Source: Kwoniella dejecticola CBS 10117
Lineage: Eukaryota > Basidiomycota > Tremellomycetes > Tremellales > Cryptococcaceae
NCBI RefSeq assembly: GCF_000512565.2
Contig: NC_089304.1
Location: 1,178,001-1,242,000, forward strand
Length of the DNA: 64,000 nucleotides
Direction: 5' to 3'
Shown here: positions 1-12,015 of the stretch, one piece after another
Numbering within the stretch: the stretch's first letter is position 1
How the letters are laid out: every line of letters starts with the position of its first letter
Notes under the pieces: model-generated
What the model saw: the letters and a program-made list of their open reading frames with translations, nothing else
Database searches by the model: none
What the model was told of the DNA's origin: nothing
Translations under genes and position numbers: made by a program

Positions 1-201
1 ACCAAATCTCAGAAGATGTAATTATAAATATGATGTAAATCGATTCGATAAAAGCGATGAGAACGACGCCGAGGAAATAGGAGAAAACTTTGTGATAGTG
101 CTACATGACTGAAAAAAAAACTAGCGAACAATTCCAACACCACGACCTAAAACATTCTACCTCGCTCGAATTGCACTCTTGAGACTAAGATCATACTGGA
201 A

Positions 202-3200
202 TTACCCAATGGTCTCAGCTTGTTGGTCTTCCACCAACATCCTCTCCCTCTCCCGTTCCGCCGCATCAGCAGCCGAGACAGCCGCTGCATTACCTTCGGG
301 CGTATCTGAGGTTCCACTCGCTGCCGTACCATTAGCTGCTGCCGCAGTAGCTGTTGCTGCAGCCGAAGCTGCGCCAGCTGCTCCTGCCACTCGTCTTCGT
401 CGACGTCTGGGCAAAGTGATGATTTTCGGCATTGGTCGAACATCGAGATCCAGAGAGACATTCGTAGCTGCTTGGAAGGCCTGTGTGCGATACATTCCAC
501 CATCAACATCAGATCGCAGAGCAAGAGACATGACAGACAAACAACGAAGAACTCACCTCGATCCACGCTACCACTTCCCTATTATCTGCAGTCTGTAACA
601 AAAATTGTTCTCCGTTCACTCGGACCCGCACAACGTTCTTGCGTTTATGATAATCCGCCGCTAAGCCCGACTCGGCATTCTGGAGGGAGTACTGTTTCAC
701 AAGTGAGTTATGTTGGAAATGAGACGCCAAGCTCGTTCCTCCGCTCGTGCCGATCGAGGATGAGGTCGTGCTAGTCGCGGACATTGATCCTCTTCTCGGT
801 CCAGCGTTAGAAGCGGAACTACCTGGGAAGAGTTTGGGATCTTTGATGTCTGCTCCCCCGCTTCCTGACGGCTGGTCCGACGCGTTGGTGACGATCGATA
901 AAGAACTTCGACGAGGTACTGATAAAGTAGAAGCTGATTCCGAAGCTCTTCTGACTCCGATCGATCCGCCAGTCACGCCTGGATTGGTCATACTGGCATT
1001 CGAACTTCTTCTAGTGCTTGATGGGGAATGGAAATTTTCAGGAACGCTGCCTCTCCTCTGGTCTGCGGCTGCAGGTCCTGGGCCAGTGACTGCCGAGATC
1101 GATCCCCTTCGGGTGGTATTAGAAGTGGTCGAACCCATAGAACTTCGTCTTTCACCAAGTGGCGGGAAATGGACGTGCAGACTGTCATCGACTTCGTCCT
1201 CGGTTATCGTGGGAACAGGCGCGTCGACTTTGAGCGGGAATCGATGAGGATCAAATTTGTACACGTAAAAACTTGTTCCGTGAATGATGAAATACAACTT
1301 CTTCCAAGATCGGTCGCGCGACTGCATGCCTGGCGCGGAAAATTCCATCTTTCTAGGTAACATCCCCTCAATGTGCACCTAGGCGTATAAAAGCCATGGT
1401 CAGCCTCTCGGACACTGTGCACATGGACCACCACACTTACGGAACACCAATAAGTAGGTAACTTCTCTTTGCCTTCTTCATCACGCGGTCTAGGAATGAA
1501 TGTTCCAGGGAAAGGCGGCTCATATTTCGGAGGTTGTTTCATCAGATCATCGGCGGATCTTCGTCTCTTCAATCCAGGCTGCTTCTTGTCTCCTCCAGCC
1601 CAGAAGTTGAAGGAGCTCAATCCCGCAGCAGGCGTAGGAGGTGGTTTAGCCCATTCTGCAGCTGGTGTAGCCGGACCTGGAAGGTTGGGCAAAGCTTTCC
1701 CTTCGGGTATTCGAGGTGGAATATCGATGTGAGTAGGCACTTGTTCACCAGATCGCACTGTCTCCAATTTGGGTTTGACGGATAATTTGTCGGTCCCTTG
1801 TTCTTCCACATTGACAGATTTAGATGGTAAGTTGACCATTGAACGCGATACTTGATTGTACATAGATGGATGCCTTGAACTTGTTGGCCGTTCAGCAGCC
1901 TTGCCTTTGGGCACGGTGATATTGAGCGGTTGTTGAGTCTGTTGCGGGATTGGTGGTGATTCAACGGAGTCTTCATTGGTGCCCTCATTGGTACCGACAT
2001 CGGAGTCATCATCGCTGTCGTCCTCACCCATTGCGTGATCAACTTCTTCTTCTGGAGCAACCGCTGCGACCGGGGCGGAGGACGCAGCTAAAGGTTGGCC
2101 AAGTCGCAGTCCGACTGCAGCACTATCGACAAGCTCGGCGGTTCCGGATCCTTTGGCCAATGTGGGTTCATCCATCCGGTTTGGCGTGGAAGTTGCACCT
2201 GTGCTAGTATGCGTTGACGTCGGGGCCGAGTCGAAATACCCTTCCTCCGATGTGGTCGCTGTAGACGCGTATGACGATTCGTTGCGAATCAGTGAGACTC
2301 GTCCAGGGGTAGGGGGCACCAAGCCGGGAGTTGCTCGAGGCGAAGAAGCTCCGAATTGCGCCCAGTTGGACGTCGGCCTCTTCTCTGACGGGGTAGCGAG
2401 TGACCATACTGATTTCCCATTGGCCTTCGGAATGATAATAGATGGGGATCCCATTGCTTGATTTTGCTGTATGCGACCAAGGTTATATTGTCTTCGATCA
2501 GCCGCAGATTGTTCAGATTGAGGGGACGCAGGGTCTAAACCACAAAAGCCAGATCAGTGTCACTCCATCGTTCCAAAGACAAGCTGACTCACCCTCTTCT
2601 TCCCTTACAGCAGACTTGGCCATAGGAGATACATTGGCGGAAGCCTTCCCTTTCCCCTTACTCTTCTTCGCGAATCTACCTGCCAGACCTAGCGCACCTT
2701 TCGAACTAGATGCACGGCGATCGGTCTCGGTCTCTCCCTCTGACTCATCCGATCGACCACCTTCTATCTCAGTTTCTGATTCTTCGTCACTGTCCTCGTC
2801 GTCATCTCCCGCATCACCTCCTTCGTCGTGTGGCTCTGGCAGGGTTGATGGCTGACGCAGCATGACAGGCTAGATATTTATCGGTCAGCAAGAGAGCATA
2901 TTGACAGAAGGAATGCGAGGGTAGGTGATCAAGCAACTGAGTACAGGTTACGAAAGGGGGTGAGGTCGTCGCGTTGTGATCGCAGTGAAGAGCTGCAGAA
3001 AGGAAACGAGCCTAGAAACAGACACGAACAAGAGACAGCCGAATAACATGGCTGAGGCAGGATGGATGTGAGGGGAATGAACGACTCACCATATGTCGTT
3101 TGGCTTTTCTGATTTCCTGTTCCGTCAGACTGCTTCTCTCCTTGCCTTTTCCAGACGGCGTTTGCACGGGCGGTAAAGCGAACGGGAAGCCACTTAGACC

Positions 3201-4493
3201 AGGAGTTCTCTGTCCGCAAGGTGTACCAAGCAATCCTCCGGGAGTTTTTGGTCCACCTTCTTTAGCCAACGAACCCCATCCCGGCGTCGTACTTCCACTA
3301 CTTTCTTTCGGGTATCCAGACCATCCCTGCAACGTTGGTAGATTCTTGATTGGCTGAGGCATGGGTGGACTTTGTATCAGAGTGGATTTCCTCGACGGGG
3401 GCATTGGGCGTTGTTTCGTACTAGCCAAGGGGGAAGAGGGGATCGATGCTGACATTGTTCGCGGTACTGTATCGTTGAGCGGTACGCGTGTATATCTAGC
3501 CAAAGAGATATTTGAAGGGTCGACTGCCGATTGGGACATCTCAGACGTAGCCCTGGAGGCAGCTTGTTCTTTCTGAGCAGCCGCTAAAGCTGCGGTCGAA
3601 CCGGGAGTAGCCACGTCTGAAATATCTATACTCAGCGAAGGCCTTCTTCTTCCGCCCGGTTGTTCAGGTGGATGCAATCCTGGCGAGTCTACTTTTTTCG
3701 GGGGTGAATTAGCGGATGCAGGGAGAGTCGGTAGCGGAAGCTGGGTTTTCGGTGGGGTTGTTGGTGTTTGAGCCACGGATATGGGAGGAGTGACTGGTTT
3801 GGCGGTGGGTTGTATTGCGGGCCAGCTCGATAGTCTATCTCCAGCATCTATCGATCTCCGCTTGCTGTTTTCGTCCGAGACGGGTGCAGGTGAGACTATA
3901 GTCGCTGGTGGGGACAAACTGTTCGGAGCGACTTGCCCATCTGGAGGTATGTTGACGTACTCGTCGTCCGGTACTACGAGTGGATATGAAGGCTGCCAAC
4001 TTATCGATCCTCTTCTACCGTCTTTACTTTGGCGAGGGGTACCTTCAGGCGAGCTCGTTGACGCTAGAGCGAAACTTTCCGGAGCTAGCGTAGGAGAAGC
4101 GAATCTTTCGGTTGTGGCTGCACCGTTAGACCGGGGCGAAAGGTCTGCATACCTTGCTAAGCTGGCGTCCTCAGGCGATTGGGCTGGGGGAGTGATGAGG
4201 GTCGCAGTTGGTGGGTTTTTGGGTGAGGATACATCAACAGAGGATTTGAAGAATGATGAAGGCGATGTCAATTTCTTCCTCAGTGAAGCATTCTTATTTT
4301 CAGTATCGGGCGAATTTCCCACTCCGAAAAAAGCTTTGATCTTGCCTGCTGAAGGGGGCGGAGAGCCGTTTAGACCATTGGAATGGGTAAGATCGATCGA
4401 GAGTCGCTGTTTCCGTGTGGGAGTCTCGTCTTTACCGAAGGAGGGCGGCAGAGCGTCAGAAGCCCGACGATGCCGTGTGAATATCGACGGCAT
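202..4493 (-). CDS. PH-domain protein with long disordered N-terminus
   Basis: Five exons read on the minus strand: 4493-3090, 2869-2593, 2534-1441, 1378-557 and 480-202, with all phases consistent, giving about 1291 residues. The first ~900 residues are Ser/Pro-rich and look disordered, with an acidic stretch early in exon 2. A pleckstrin-homology fold starts near residue 918 (TYWCS, then a KKLYFIIHGTSFYVY strand pair) and ends with the typical C-terminal helix (EVVAWIEAFQAATN, about 1193-1206). The fold is split by a Ser-rich insert of more than 100 residues. The tail carries six consecutive arginines and then an Ala-rich segment. PH domains usually bind phosphoinositides or proteins at membranes, so a cortical or signalling role is inferred. 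Large fungal PH proteins such as Skg3/Caf120 have a comparable layout, but I cannot assign orthology. The start is the first ATG of the long first exon. Confidence 0.8.
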
Positions 4494-6181
4494 AGTAAAT
4501 CAAGGACAGAGGTGGAAAGCAGCAAACGATGCGAGTGATGGTCGATGTTATATCTCCTGCAATCGGTTCAACTTGTATGAGCAAAGGGACGAAGCCGTGC
4601 ACGGCCGCGATATGACGCAAGAAAGGAACGAAAGGCTGTAGGGGTCGACGAGAAGACGAGTTGGGACGACATGCGAAGACAATTGAATTCACCGCAATGA
4701 ACAGATGACAGATTGATGACTCAATGATGGGTTGTCCCTTTCATCGATCAACTTTGATGGTTGATGGCTAATGAAGTCACATACTCACCTATAGGCCGTG
4801 TTTTAGTCTTTTCTCAGTCATGGATACAAGGATTGCTGCATTCCTTTCCTATATCTATAGCTTCCAAGTGATGGGATCCGGTTATATCAAGTTGAGGCGA
4901 TGCCAAGTGTTGTATGCTTGGCTGGTCGATAGACTCATGCAAAGATGCTGAAATGTCAAGTATGCTACGTATTGATTGATTCTTGTCGATCCCCGTGATC
5001 ACCACCCACCAAGCCAAGAGGTGGAGGGAACGTCTTGTCCTCTGCGATATCGATAAATTTGTCTTGAATCCTTTCTTGAGCAGAAGCGTAAGATACTCGT
5101 AGTCCGTCGATGCTGGTGGCGAAAGCACAGGAATGCACAGATGCTTTGTTCCGTATGACGACGCAGGAAGATTTGCAGGATGAGACGAGCCCGCCGAGAT
5201 GAAGCTTTAGGTTGGATCTAAGTGTGCCTTGCCTTGATTTGTCGACCGACTAACCGGTCTTTCGAGTATCCTCGCAAGAGAATAATCCCAAGAAATTGAG
5301 CTGTCGAGTATGATTGCCCCTTTCAATTATGGACAGAGGAGATGAGATGAGGTCAAGCAGAGCGAAGAAGTGATGTTCGATGACGACGATGAAGCCTGTA
5401 CTACGAACATCGACAATCAAGACGCTATTCGGAATGCTTCTGCACTCGATTTTCGCAGCATCAACAGCAGGATACCGTACATCTATAGGCGTAGACCGAC
5501 GTCACTCAGTAATGGTGAAGGCCTAGCTAGGGGTCAATCCATGTGCTCAGCAAGCCAAACTAATCAATTTTACGCATTTTTCGAGTGTAAGACCCTGAAA
5601 TTACAGTATAAAACGTCTATATGACCATCCCGCTTTCCTCCTCTTCCTATTCGCTCGTCACATCAATTATCTATGCATCTATACATAGATCCTAAGTAGC
5701 TTTTACCACGCACATACGGATGCAAAAGATTATTACGTGCGTAATACCTTCCACACCGGTGCGCCGAAGCACACACTGAGTGACCCCGTAACACACGCCC
5801 ACGTCCACCTTCTGATTATACAGCTATACAACCAGACTAAAAAAGATCCGGTGTTTGGAAGAGATCTGGACTATCGCTAAATTTGATTAAACTGGTTCGG
5901 CTTTAGGCTCAAAAAGTTTACGTTAAGCATACTGTGGGGCTATGGCAATGAAAGCCAGTTGGGTTCGGCATCTGTAACTTCCCAGTCAAACATGGCTCAA
6001 TCAGAAGCGGCAGAAGTTGCGTTCCTCGGCAGCGCGCAGCTACATACGAGCGCAACCGATGCGAGGTCCGCTCCCGCCAAGCAGGACAAAGGCAGCTGCA
6101 GTACAGAAAGCACCGGATACCGTTTCTATCTCTTGACCACTGGATATATATCAAATCACGGACGGCAGCCTGCCGATGTCA
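4494..6181. other. Intergenic spacer, divergent promoter region
   Basis: This stretch lies between the PH-protein start and the tRNA. Short ORFs on both strands (for example 4814-5128 minus and 5370-5624 plus) have no recognisable domain and no splice partners. I see no gene; it presumably holds the PH-protein promoter and 5' UTR. Confidence 0.5.
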
Positions 6182-6285
6182 GCCGCCATAGTGTAGTGGT
6201 AGCATGTATCCTTCGGGCTTAAACTCCCGATCGTTTTAACGATCAAATTTGGATGAGGTCTTCGGTTCAATCCCGGATGGTGGCC
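6182..6285 (+). tRNA. tRNA-Pro (anticodon CGG) with 32-nt intron
   Basis: A full cloverleaf can be folded. The acceptor stem pairs 6182-6188 (GCCGCCA) with 6278-6284 (TGGTGGC) with one G-T pair, followed by discriminator C at 6285. The D arm is 6191-6205. The anticodon stem TATCC (6207-6211) pairs with GGATG (6251-6255). The loop reads T-T-C-G-G-G then T at 6250, placing anticodon CGG at 6214-6216. The T arm is TTCGG/CCGGA around TTCAATC. The intron is 6218-6249, at the canonical position after base 37, and contains CCCGA able to pair with the anticodon, as eukaryotic tRNA splicing expects. The mature length is 72 nt, and the C discriminator with a TTCGGGT loop matches eukaryotic tRNA-Pro. 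Internal A and B boxes are present. Confidence 0.93.
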
Positions 6286-6292
6286 TTTTTTT
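6286..6292 (+). terminator. RNA polymerase III terminator (T7)
   Basis: A run of seven T residues directly follows the discriminator base of the tRNA-Pro gene, the usual Pol III termination signal. Confidence 0.85.
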
Positions 6293-7327
6293 GAACATGC
6301 TAGTTTTTTACCTTTTCAAACCCAATCCTTTTGCGCGCGTCTCGTCGAAAGGGGTTTTTCCTTAGCAGTACTCGCACTAATAACTGCGCACATCCATTTA
6401 TGCAGTCTTTGTATCTCTTTCTGCGAGAGCGAAAGTGAGAGCGCGGGACCATACTCGAACTGCAGCGTGGTTCTCAAGAGAAAAAAAGCAACATCGACAG
6501 TGGAATAGTCTATACCTAGACCGTCACCCTCTAACGAAAATTCCAAAACTGAGTTCGAAGTCCCCGCACCTCTGTCGCCTGTCGATCCTTGTTCCTTACT
6601 CCTCATGTATAACGAATAGGGAGGACCAGAATGGATATCTTGCATGTGCGATAGGAAATCAACTGGCAAGCTACGACCCTGCATGCGAATGCAACATAAA
6701 AAGCGAATCAATCCAATTCAATTCAATATCCACCCAGGGTGATCAGCCTTTTCTTTCTTTCTTTCCATTCATTTCGCCTTTCCGTGAAGACCCAAAATCA
6801 CACCAGAATGCTGAATGCTAAATTGATATACATACCAGGCTGAAGGCTGGACATAATCTCCCTCGACTCGCCTCGTCTTGCAGATCTTACTGATGAGCAA
6901 GCTCCAGCTTTAATCCAAGCACAAGCTTTTCCTCCTCGTCATTTGCCGGTCACCTGCAGTACCTGCAACAACAGATGCGGGTTCTGTAAAGTATATGCAT
7001 TGAATGGAAGTAGAACATAAGGATATGCTGCTGACCTTTCCCTCACCTCTCTCTCTCTTTCTCCCGTACTAACGTTTCTTCTCCCATTTTATCTTTTCGC
7101 TCGGTCGCTCGATCGTCAATTGTCTGTTTATTTCCTTACTCATACTGTATTGCTTTATAATAGAGACAGAACCACCTTCGACTGCATTGGCTAGTATCTA
7201 GTAGCCACTTCAGTCTCCTTGATCCCACATCACAATTTCATCATTCATCGATACACAGCAATAGATCACCAAAACGATCATAGTCTGCGCACAGGCTCAA
7301 TTGCCAAAGCAACCACAGCATCCTAGT
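6293..7327. other. Spacer and 5' region of the Hsl1-type kinase
   Basis: No coding feature is seen. A polypyrimidine stretch near 7030-7065 and a possible leader precede the kinase ATG at 7328. Such CT-rich tracts are common upstream of genes in this group. Confidence 0.4.
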
Positions 7328-10300
7328 ATGCCCGACTCACCAAGTCCGCCGACGCCCTCCCCGCCTCGGGTGCGGCACTCCCAACGGAGGGGTCAAACTC
7401 GATTCGAGAAAGAAGCAGCGGCCACAGGCGGCAAGTCGTCTGCCGATCTACCTGGGGATCCGAAAGTCATTGGTCCATGGAGGATAGGCAGGACTATAGG
7501 TAAAGGTGCAAGTGGTGAGTCCGGCATCGCAATCTCTACTCACAACCTCCCGCTCCACCTCTCTTGCAAGGGATTCAATGCGAAACACAGGTTATTTGGT
7601 TTGCTGATTGATGTTTCACTTCATCCATTTGTACCAATACTTCATATTTTACAGGTCGAGTGAAAATAGCGAAACATTCGAAAACAGGTCAATATGCAGC
7701 TATCAAGATCGTACCCAAACATGCTTTACTCATGACCTCGCGAATGTCCATGGCTAATGCAGGGGCGAAACACGATAAAGCTGTTCTGGGTATAGAGAGG
7801 GAAATCGTGATCATGAAACTAATCGATCATCCGAACGTCATGAGTCTGTACGATGTATGGGAGACCGCTAAAGAACTGTAAGTTATGATCGATAGTGATG
7901 ATCCAAATAACGCAACCTTACCCCACTATCAGCTTGATCACAATCCTGTATATCCTGATCAGTCGAATCGGACATTCGAACAGCGAAAGCTGACTTTGAG
8001 TCCTTGGCAGATACCTCGTCCTCGAGTATGTGGAAGGTGGTGAATTATTCGATTATTTGGTATCTCAAGGACGACTACCCCCGGACGAAGCTTCAAGGTA
8101 TTTCCAACAGATCGTAGCGGGTGTCGACTATTGTCATCGCTTCAACATCTGCCATCGTGATCTGAAACCCGAAAACCTGTTATTGGACGCTGAGAAGAAT
8201 ATCAAGATTGCTGATTTCGGTATGGCAGCGCTGGAACCTAGTGATAAGCTATTGGAAACGAGTTGTGGGAGTCCGCATTACGCGAGTCCTGAGATCGTAG
8301 CTGTGGGCATCAAATCCTGGATCCGATTTCTCTTCCATACTCAGGACCTTCCTCTCACCAATCGCGCTCTACGATCAGGGTCGATATCTGTGGAGTAAAC
8401 ATAAGCTGATCAAGTGAGACTGTTTTGGTAGGGGATGTCATATCACGGTGCAGCCTCCGATATATGGTCGTGCGGCGTGATACTCTTCGCTCTCCTGACT
8501 GGGAGACTCCCATTCGACGACGAGAACATTCGAGTCCTTCTACAAAAAGTCAAAAATGGTAGATTCGTTGTGCCTGCGGATCTGCCTATCGACGCTAAGG
8601 ACCTCATCACGCGCATGTTGGTCGTTGATCCGGAAAAGAGGATCACCGTGAGCATCGCACATCTTCCCCAATAACTTGATCTAATCAATCTGTCGTAAAC
8701 AATTAATGCTAAGTCGACCTGCATTCGCCGCTCTCGCAGATGGCTGAGATCATGCGACATCCGTTCTGCCAAAGAAAACAAGATACCGATTCAGGCAGAC
8801 GGATCAACCTTGTTGAGCCACCTCGACTGGAAGAGATCGCTCGACCTGTCCGATCCGAACGAGAGATCGATCGAGATATCCTGAGAAATCTGAGAACGTT
8901 GTGGAACGGTACTTCCGAGAAAGAAATTGTCATTTCTCTTCTATCGAACGAGTGAGCCCCTCTTTCCGCACTGTCAGCTGTATGATCAACGGATCGTGCG
9001 AGGCATGCTAATAGCGTAAGAACAAATGTAGGAAGACGTGGGAGAAAGCATTTTATTTCTTGTTGTTACAATATCGGAATAAGCATTTGGAGAACTTCAA
9101 TCCCGAGCCTGAATCAAGAAGGGTGTCTACCGGTAAGACTGATATTCACCCCTGCATCAGGCCGACGAGGAACCAAAGAAGCCAATTACTTTTTTACAGA
9201 CCGATATCGCCGAAGAAAAGCAGAGTCTTCATCTACATCGACTAACAGGCGGACTACTCGTTCAACCACGGCTGCGTCTAACGCGGCGTCAACCCAAACT
9301 CAAGGGATCAGTATCAGGAAGGCAGTCCCTCGTGAAGAGCGAGAACGAGACAGACACCGATCTTCAGTGTCTGCAAACAAAGACAAAGATAAAGATCGGA
9401 CCGAAGACGAAGAAAATGCCAATCCTTATACCACTACAACTACGACAGCTACCAGACCTGCTCCCGTACCTATTCCAGCTGTTGTGATTGGTAAAACACC
9501 AGCAACACCGACTTCATCCGGAGCTGGAACGTCCAGGGTTGCTGGACCTCGACCTATTTCCACTGAGCTTCAAGATCGTCTGATCAACAATAACAACTAT
9601 AATGGCAACGGCACTTCCTCCAGTCCAAGGACACCAGCTCATCTCGAAAAAGTAGCTGAACAGCCATCGACAGTCACTCCTCTTGATCCCAGATTACCTA
9701 AGATCACCTTACAGAAACCTACGCCAGGCTCTACAGGTAGTGGAAATGCTGGAAAAGGTCTAGGCTTGAACCTCAATATCGTCATCCCCCCTTCACCCAC
9801 TCCAGGAAACACGAGTAATTCCGAGGCATATTCTGCGCCTCCTTCGCCTTCACCATCCCCAATTTCGCCTACCGCAGCTACAGCCGTCGGACTGGGTATG
9901 ACCATGTTCCCACAACTTCAAGCCCAAGGACAGGGATTAGGCAATATCAATGTCCCACAAGTACAGGATGCGGCCTTGCAGAAGTTTTTTCATGATATAG
10001 CAGAACAACTGCAATTGATCGGATCGGCTTCTCCGCGATCATCGATCATAGTCAATACGCCCTCTCCATCTGCTACGCCCAGTCCGGCGTTATCTCAAAT
10101 CGAAGAAAGGATCATCACCCCTACTACGCCGAACATGAACATGAATACGAATAACAAGATTGATCATACCCCGGTGCCGAAGACTATGGCTGTCAACGGA
10201 CCCAGACCGACTCAACGAAGGAGTATGACAGAGCAACCTGTGCCCAATACCGCCCCGAAGCCTGAGATCACCAAGCGAAGATCTTACCTCGGCGACTCGA

Positions 10301-11464
10301 CTCAGCGGGAAACCAATCAAGCGAATATCCAGATTCAGCCGCAGAGATTCTCCACTGGGTTTAATGAGAAGGTCAGGAAAGTCTCCAATGGGAGCGAGAA
10401 GAAAAGGAGGTCTAAGCGTGAGTCGTGCCGTTGGCTCATACCAATGCGTTCTCGCTTGCTGCCTCAATACTGTTGGTGCTTACTGACCTGTTGTTCTGGT
10501 TTACACTGTCGTAACAGCTGCACCTCTTGATCTATCACCTAAAATTGGCTCAGAGTTACTCTCACCGACAGGCTCACCGTGGCTCTCGACCCCGCCACTA
10601 GGTAGTCCCTTGCCGCCTTCACCTCTATTGGTCGGGACTTCCGGAGAAGTGAAGACTTCTTGGTTCTCCAATCTGTTCAGCTGGAAACCTGCCGTGCGTA
10701 CTTTCGAAAAAAACCCATATCATGATATCTCCGTCTCATACTGTATTGTTCGATCGACGGCTGACTGGCATATTCGCTGATACACTATATGATACGGTAT
10801 TGCAGACTTTCACACTGATCTCGGCGGACGACTGTGCCAGCTCTCGGGCAGAATGTATCAAGCTCCTTGAATCCTTTGGCGCAAGTGTCATCTTGGAAGA
10901 TGCAGATGGGTGGGGTGTGCTGAAATGCAGAATAGACGAGATCAGGGGTGAGTCCCCCTTGTCATTCTTATCCCGGTTTTTCCTTGCGCTAGTAACACCA
11001 AAAGGGGATGCTGATCTTTGTGCCCTGCTTCAGACGTATCAGGCATCATCATACCCAAATCCGTCCGATTCCGAATCGAATTCCTCCCACATACAACTCC
11101 CGTTCTCGGGACGAATACGCCGAACCCTAATTCACCTATACCTGGAAGTCCGGGTCCCAGTACGGGTAGTGCTGGGGGTCGATTGGGATTAGGATCAGGA
11201 ATAACGACGACGAGCATGACGATGGTACAAGAAAAAGGAGCTTTATCGTCTTTCAGAGCAGTATATGGACGGATCAGATCTGAATGGAGATTGGATTCCT
11301 TGAAATCGCCTGCTATTTCAACGCATTCGAGGTTCTCGTCGCATCAAGGCTCTCACATTAATGGTCAGACGGCAAGTGCGCATGGCGGTGGGGTTTCGCC
11401 GATGGCTTCTCCTGCTTTGGATGGACTGCACGCCCAGACTCAGGCTCAGGCTATATGGAGCTAG
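7328..11464 (+). CDS. Hsl1/Gin4/Cdr2-type Ser/Thr kinase with KA1-like C-terminus
   Basis: Ten exons: 7328-7514, 7655-7877, 8011-8302, 8432-8647, 8740-8951, 9032-9132, 9200-10417, 10518-10693, 10806-10947, 11034-11464 (1065 residues). The kinase domain spans about residues 51-316: glycine loop GKGASGRV, catalytic lysine in AAIKIV, catalytic loop HRDLKPEN, DFG, activation loop SCGSPHYASPEIVA and DIWSCGVIL. These are hallmarks of the NIM1/AMPK-related group. The middle is long and Ser/Pro/Thr-rich. Residues about 876-935 (FTLISADDCASSRAE to VRFRIEF) look like a KA1 domain, which in Hsl1 and Cdr2 binds acidic phospholipids. By family knowledge the kinase would act at the bud neck or cell cortex to control Wee1/Swe1 and mitotic entry; this is inferred. 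The donor after exon 3 is GTGGGC, weaker than the others. Confidence 0.9.
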
Positions 11465-12015
11465 ATCTTGAGTAGAGGTAATCTGTTTGTTTTGTTGACC
11501 CTGTTGCCATTGTACAGTAGGTAAAATGGCACATGGATTACTGACAGGCACGAAGGAGTAATGGAGTATGCAGGAAAGGCAACTATATACTATACAATCT
11601 GTTCATGTTAAGATCCACTCCGTTGACGAGATGGAGAAAAAAGATAATTACATAAATCAAATTGAGAATTACGAGTAGACACGGTTGATACGACCCGAAA
11701 ATTGAACGAAGAATCGAAGTTGTAGTGGTCCCAGAAGTACTTGTATAATATAATCACATAGAATCGGTACAGTATAAACGAATCGATCTTTCTCTTCATG
11801 TATACATTGACGAATAAACGAATCTTGATCAATCTTCGCTCTGTTCCCAGATACTCACAAGATCTTACCAAATCTGACCAGATTTCTTACCGGCAATTCC
11901 ACAAAACCAAAACCATTCCGTGTATGAACCTTACAGTTCAACTTGATTCATCACTCAGATGTCTGTTGGTAAATGAAGTAGACGTCGACCCTGCATTGTG
12001 TCACCTGTGGAAATC
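11465..12015. other. Convergent 3' intergenic region
   Basis: AT-rich spacer between the convergent kinase gene and the APTAY-repeat gene. It presumably holds both 3' UTRs. I see no gene. Confidence 0.5.

Noticed and set aside
747..1247. Plus-strand ORF of 166 codons
   Set aside because: It lies entirely antisense to the spliced PH-domain exon 557-1378. Its composition is the reverse-strand shadow of Ser codons and it has no splice context.
3781..4641. Plus-strand ORF of 286 codons
   Set aside because: Antisense to the first exon of the PH-domain gene. No domain is recognisable, and Ser/Pro-rich coding DNA often leaves such long open antisense frames.
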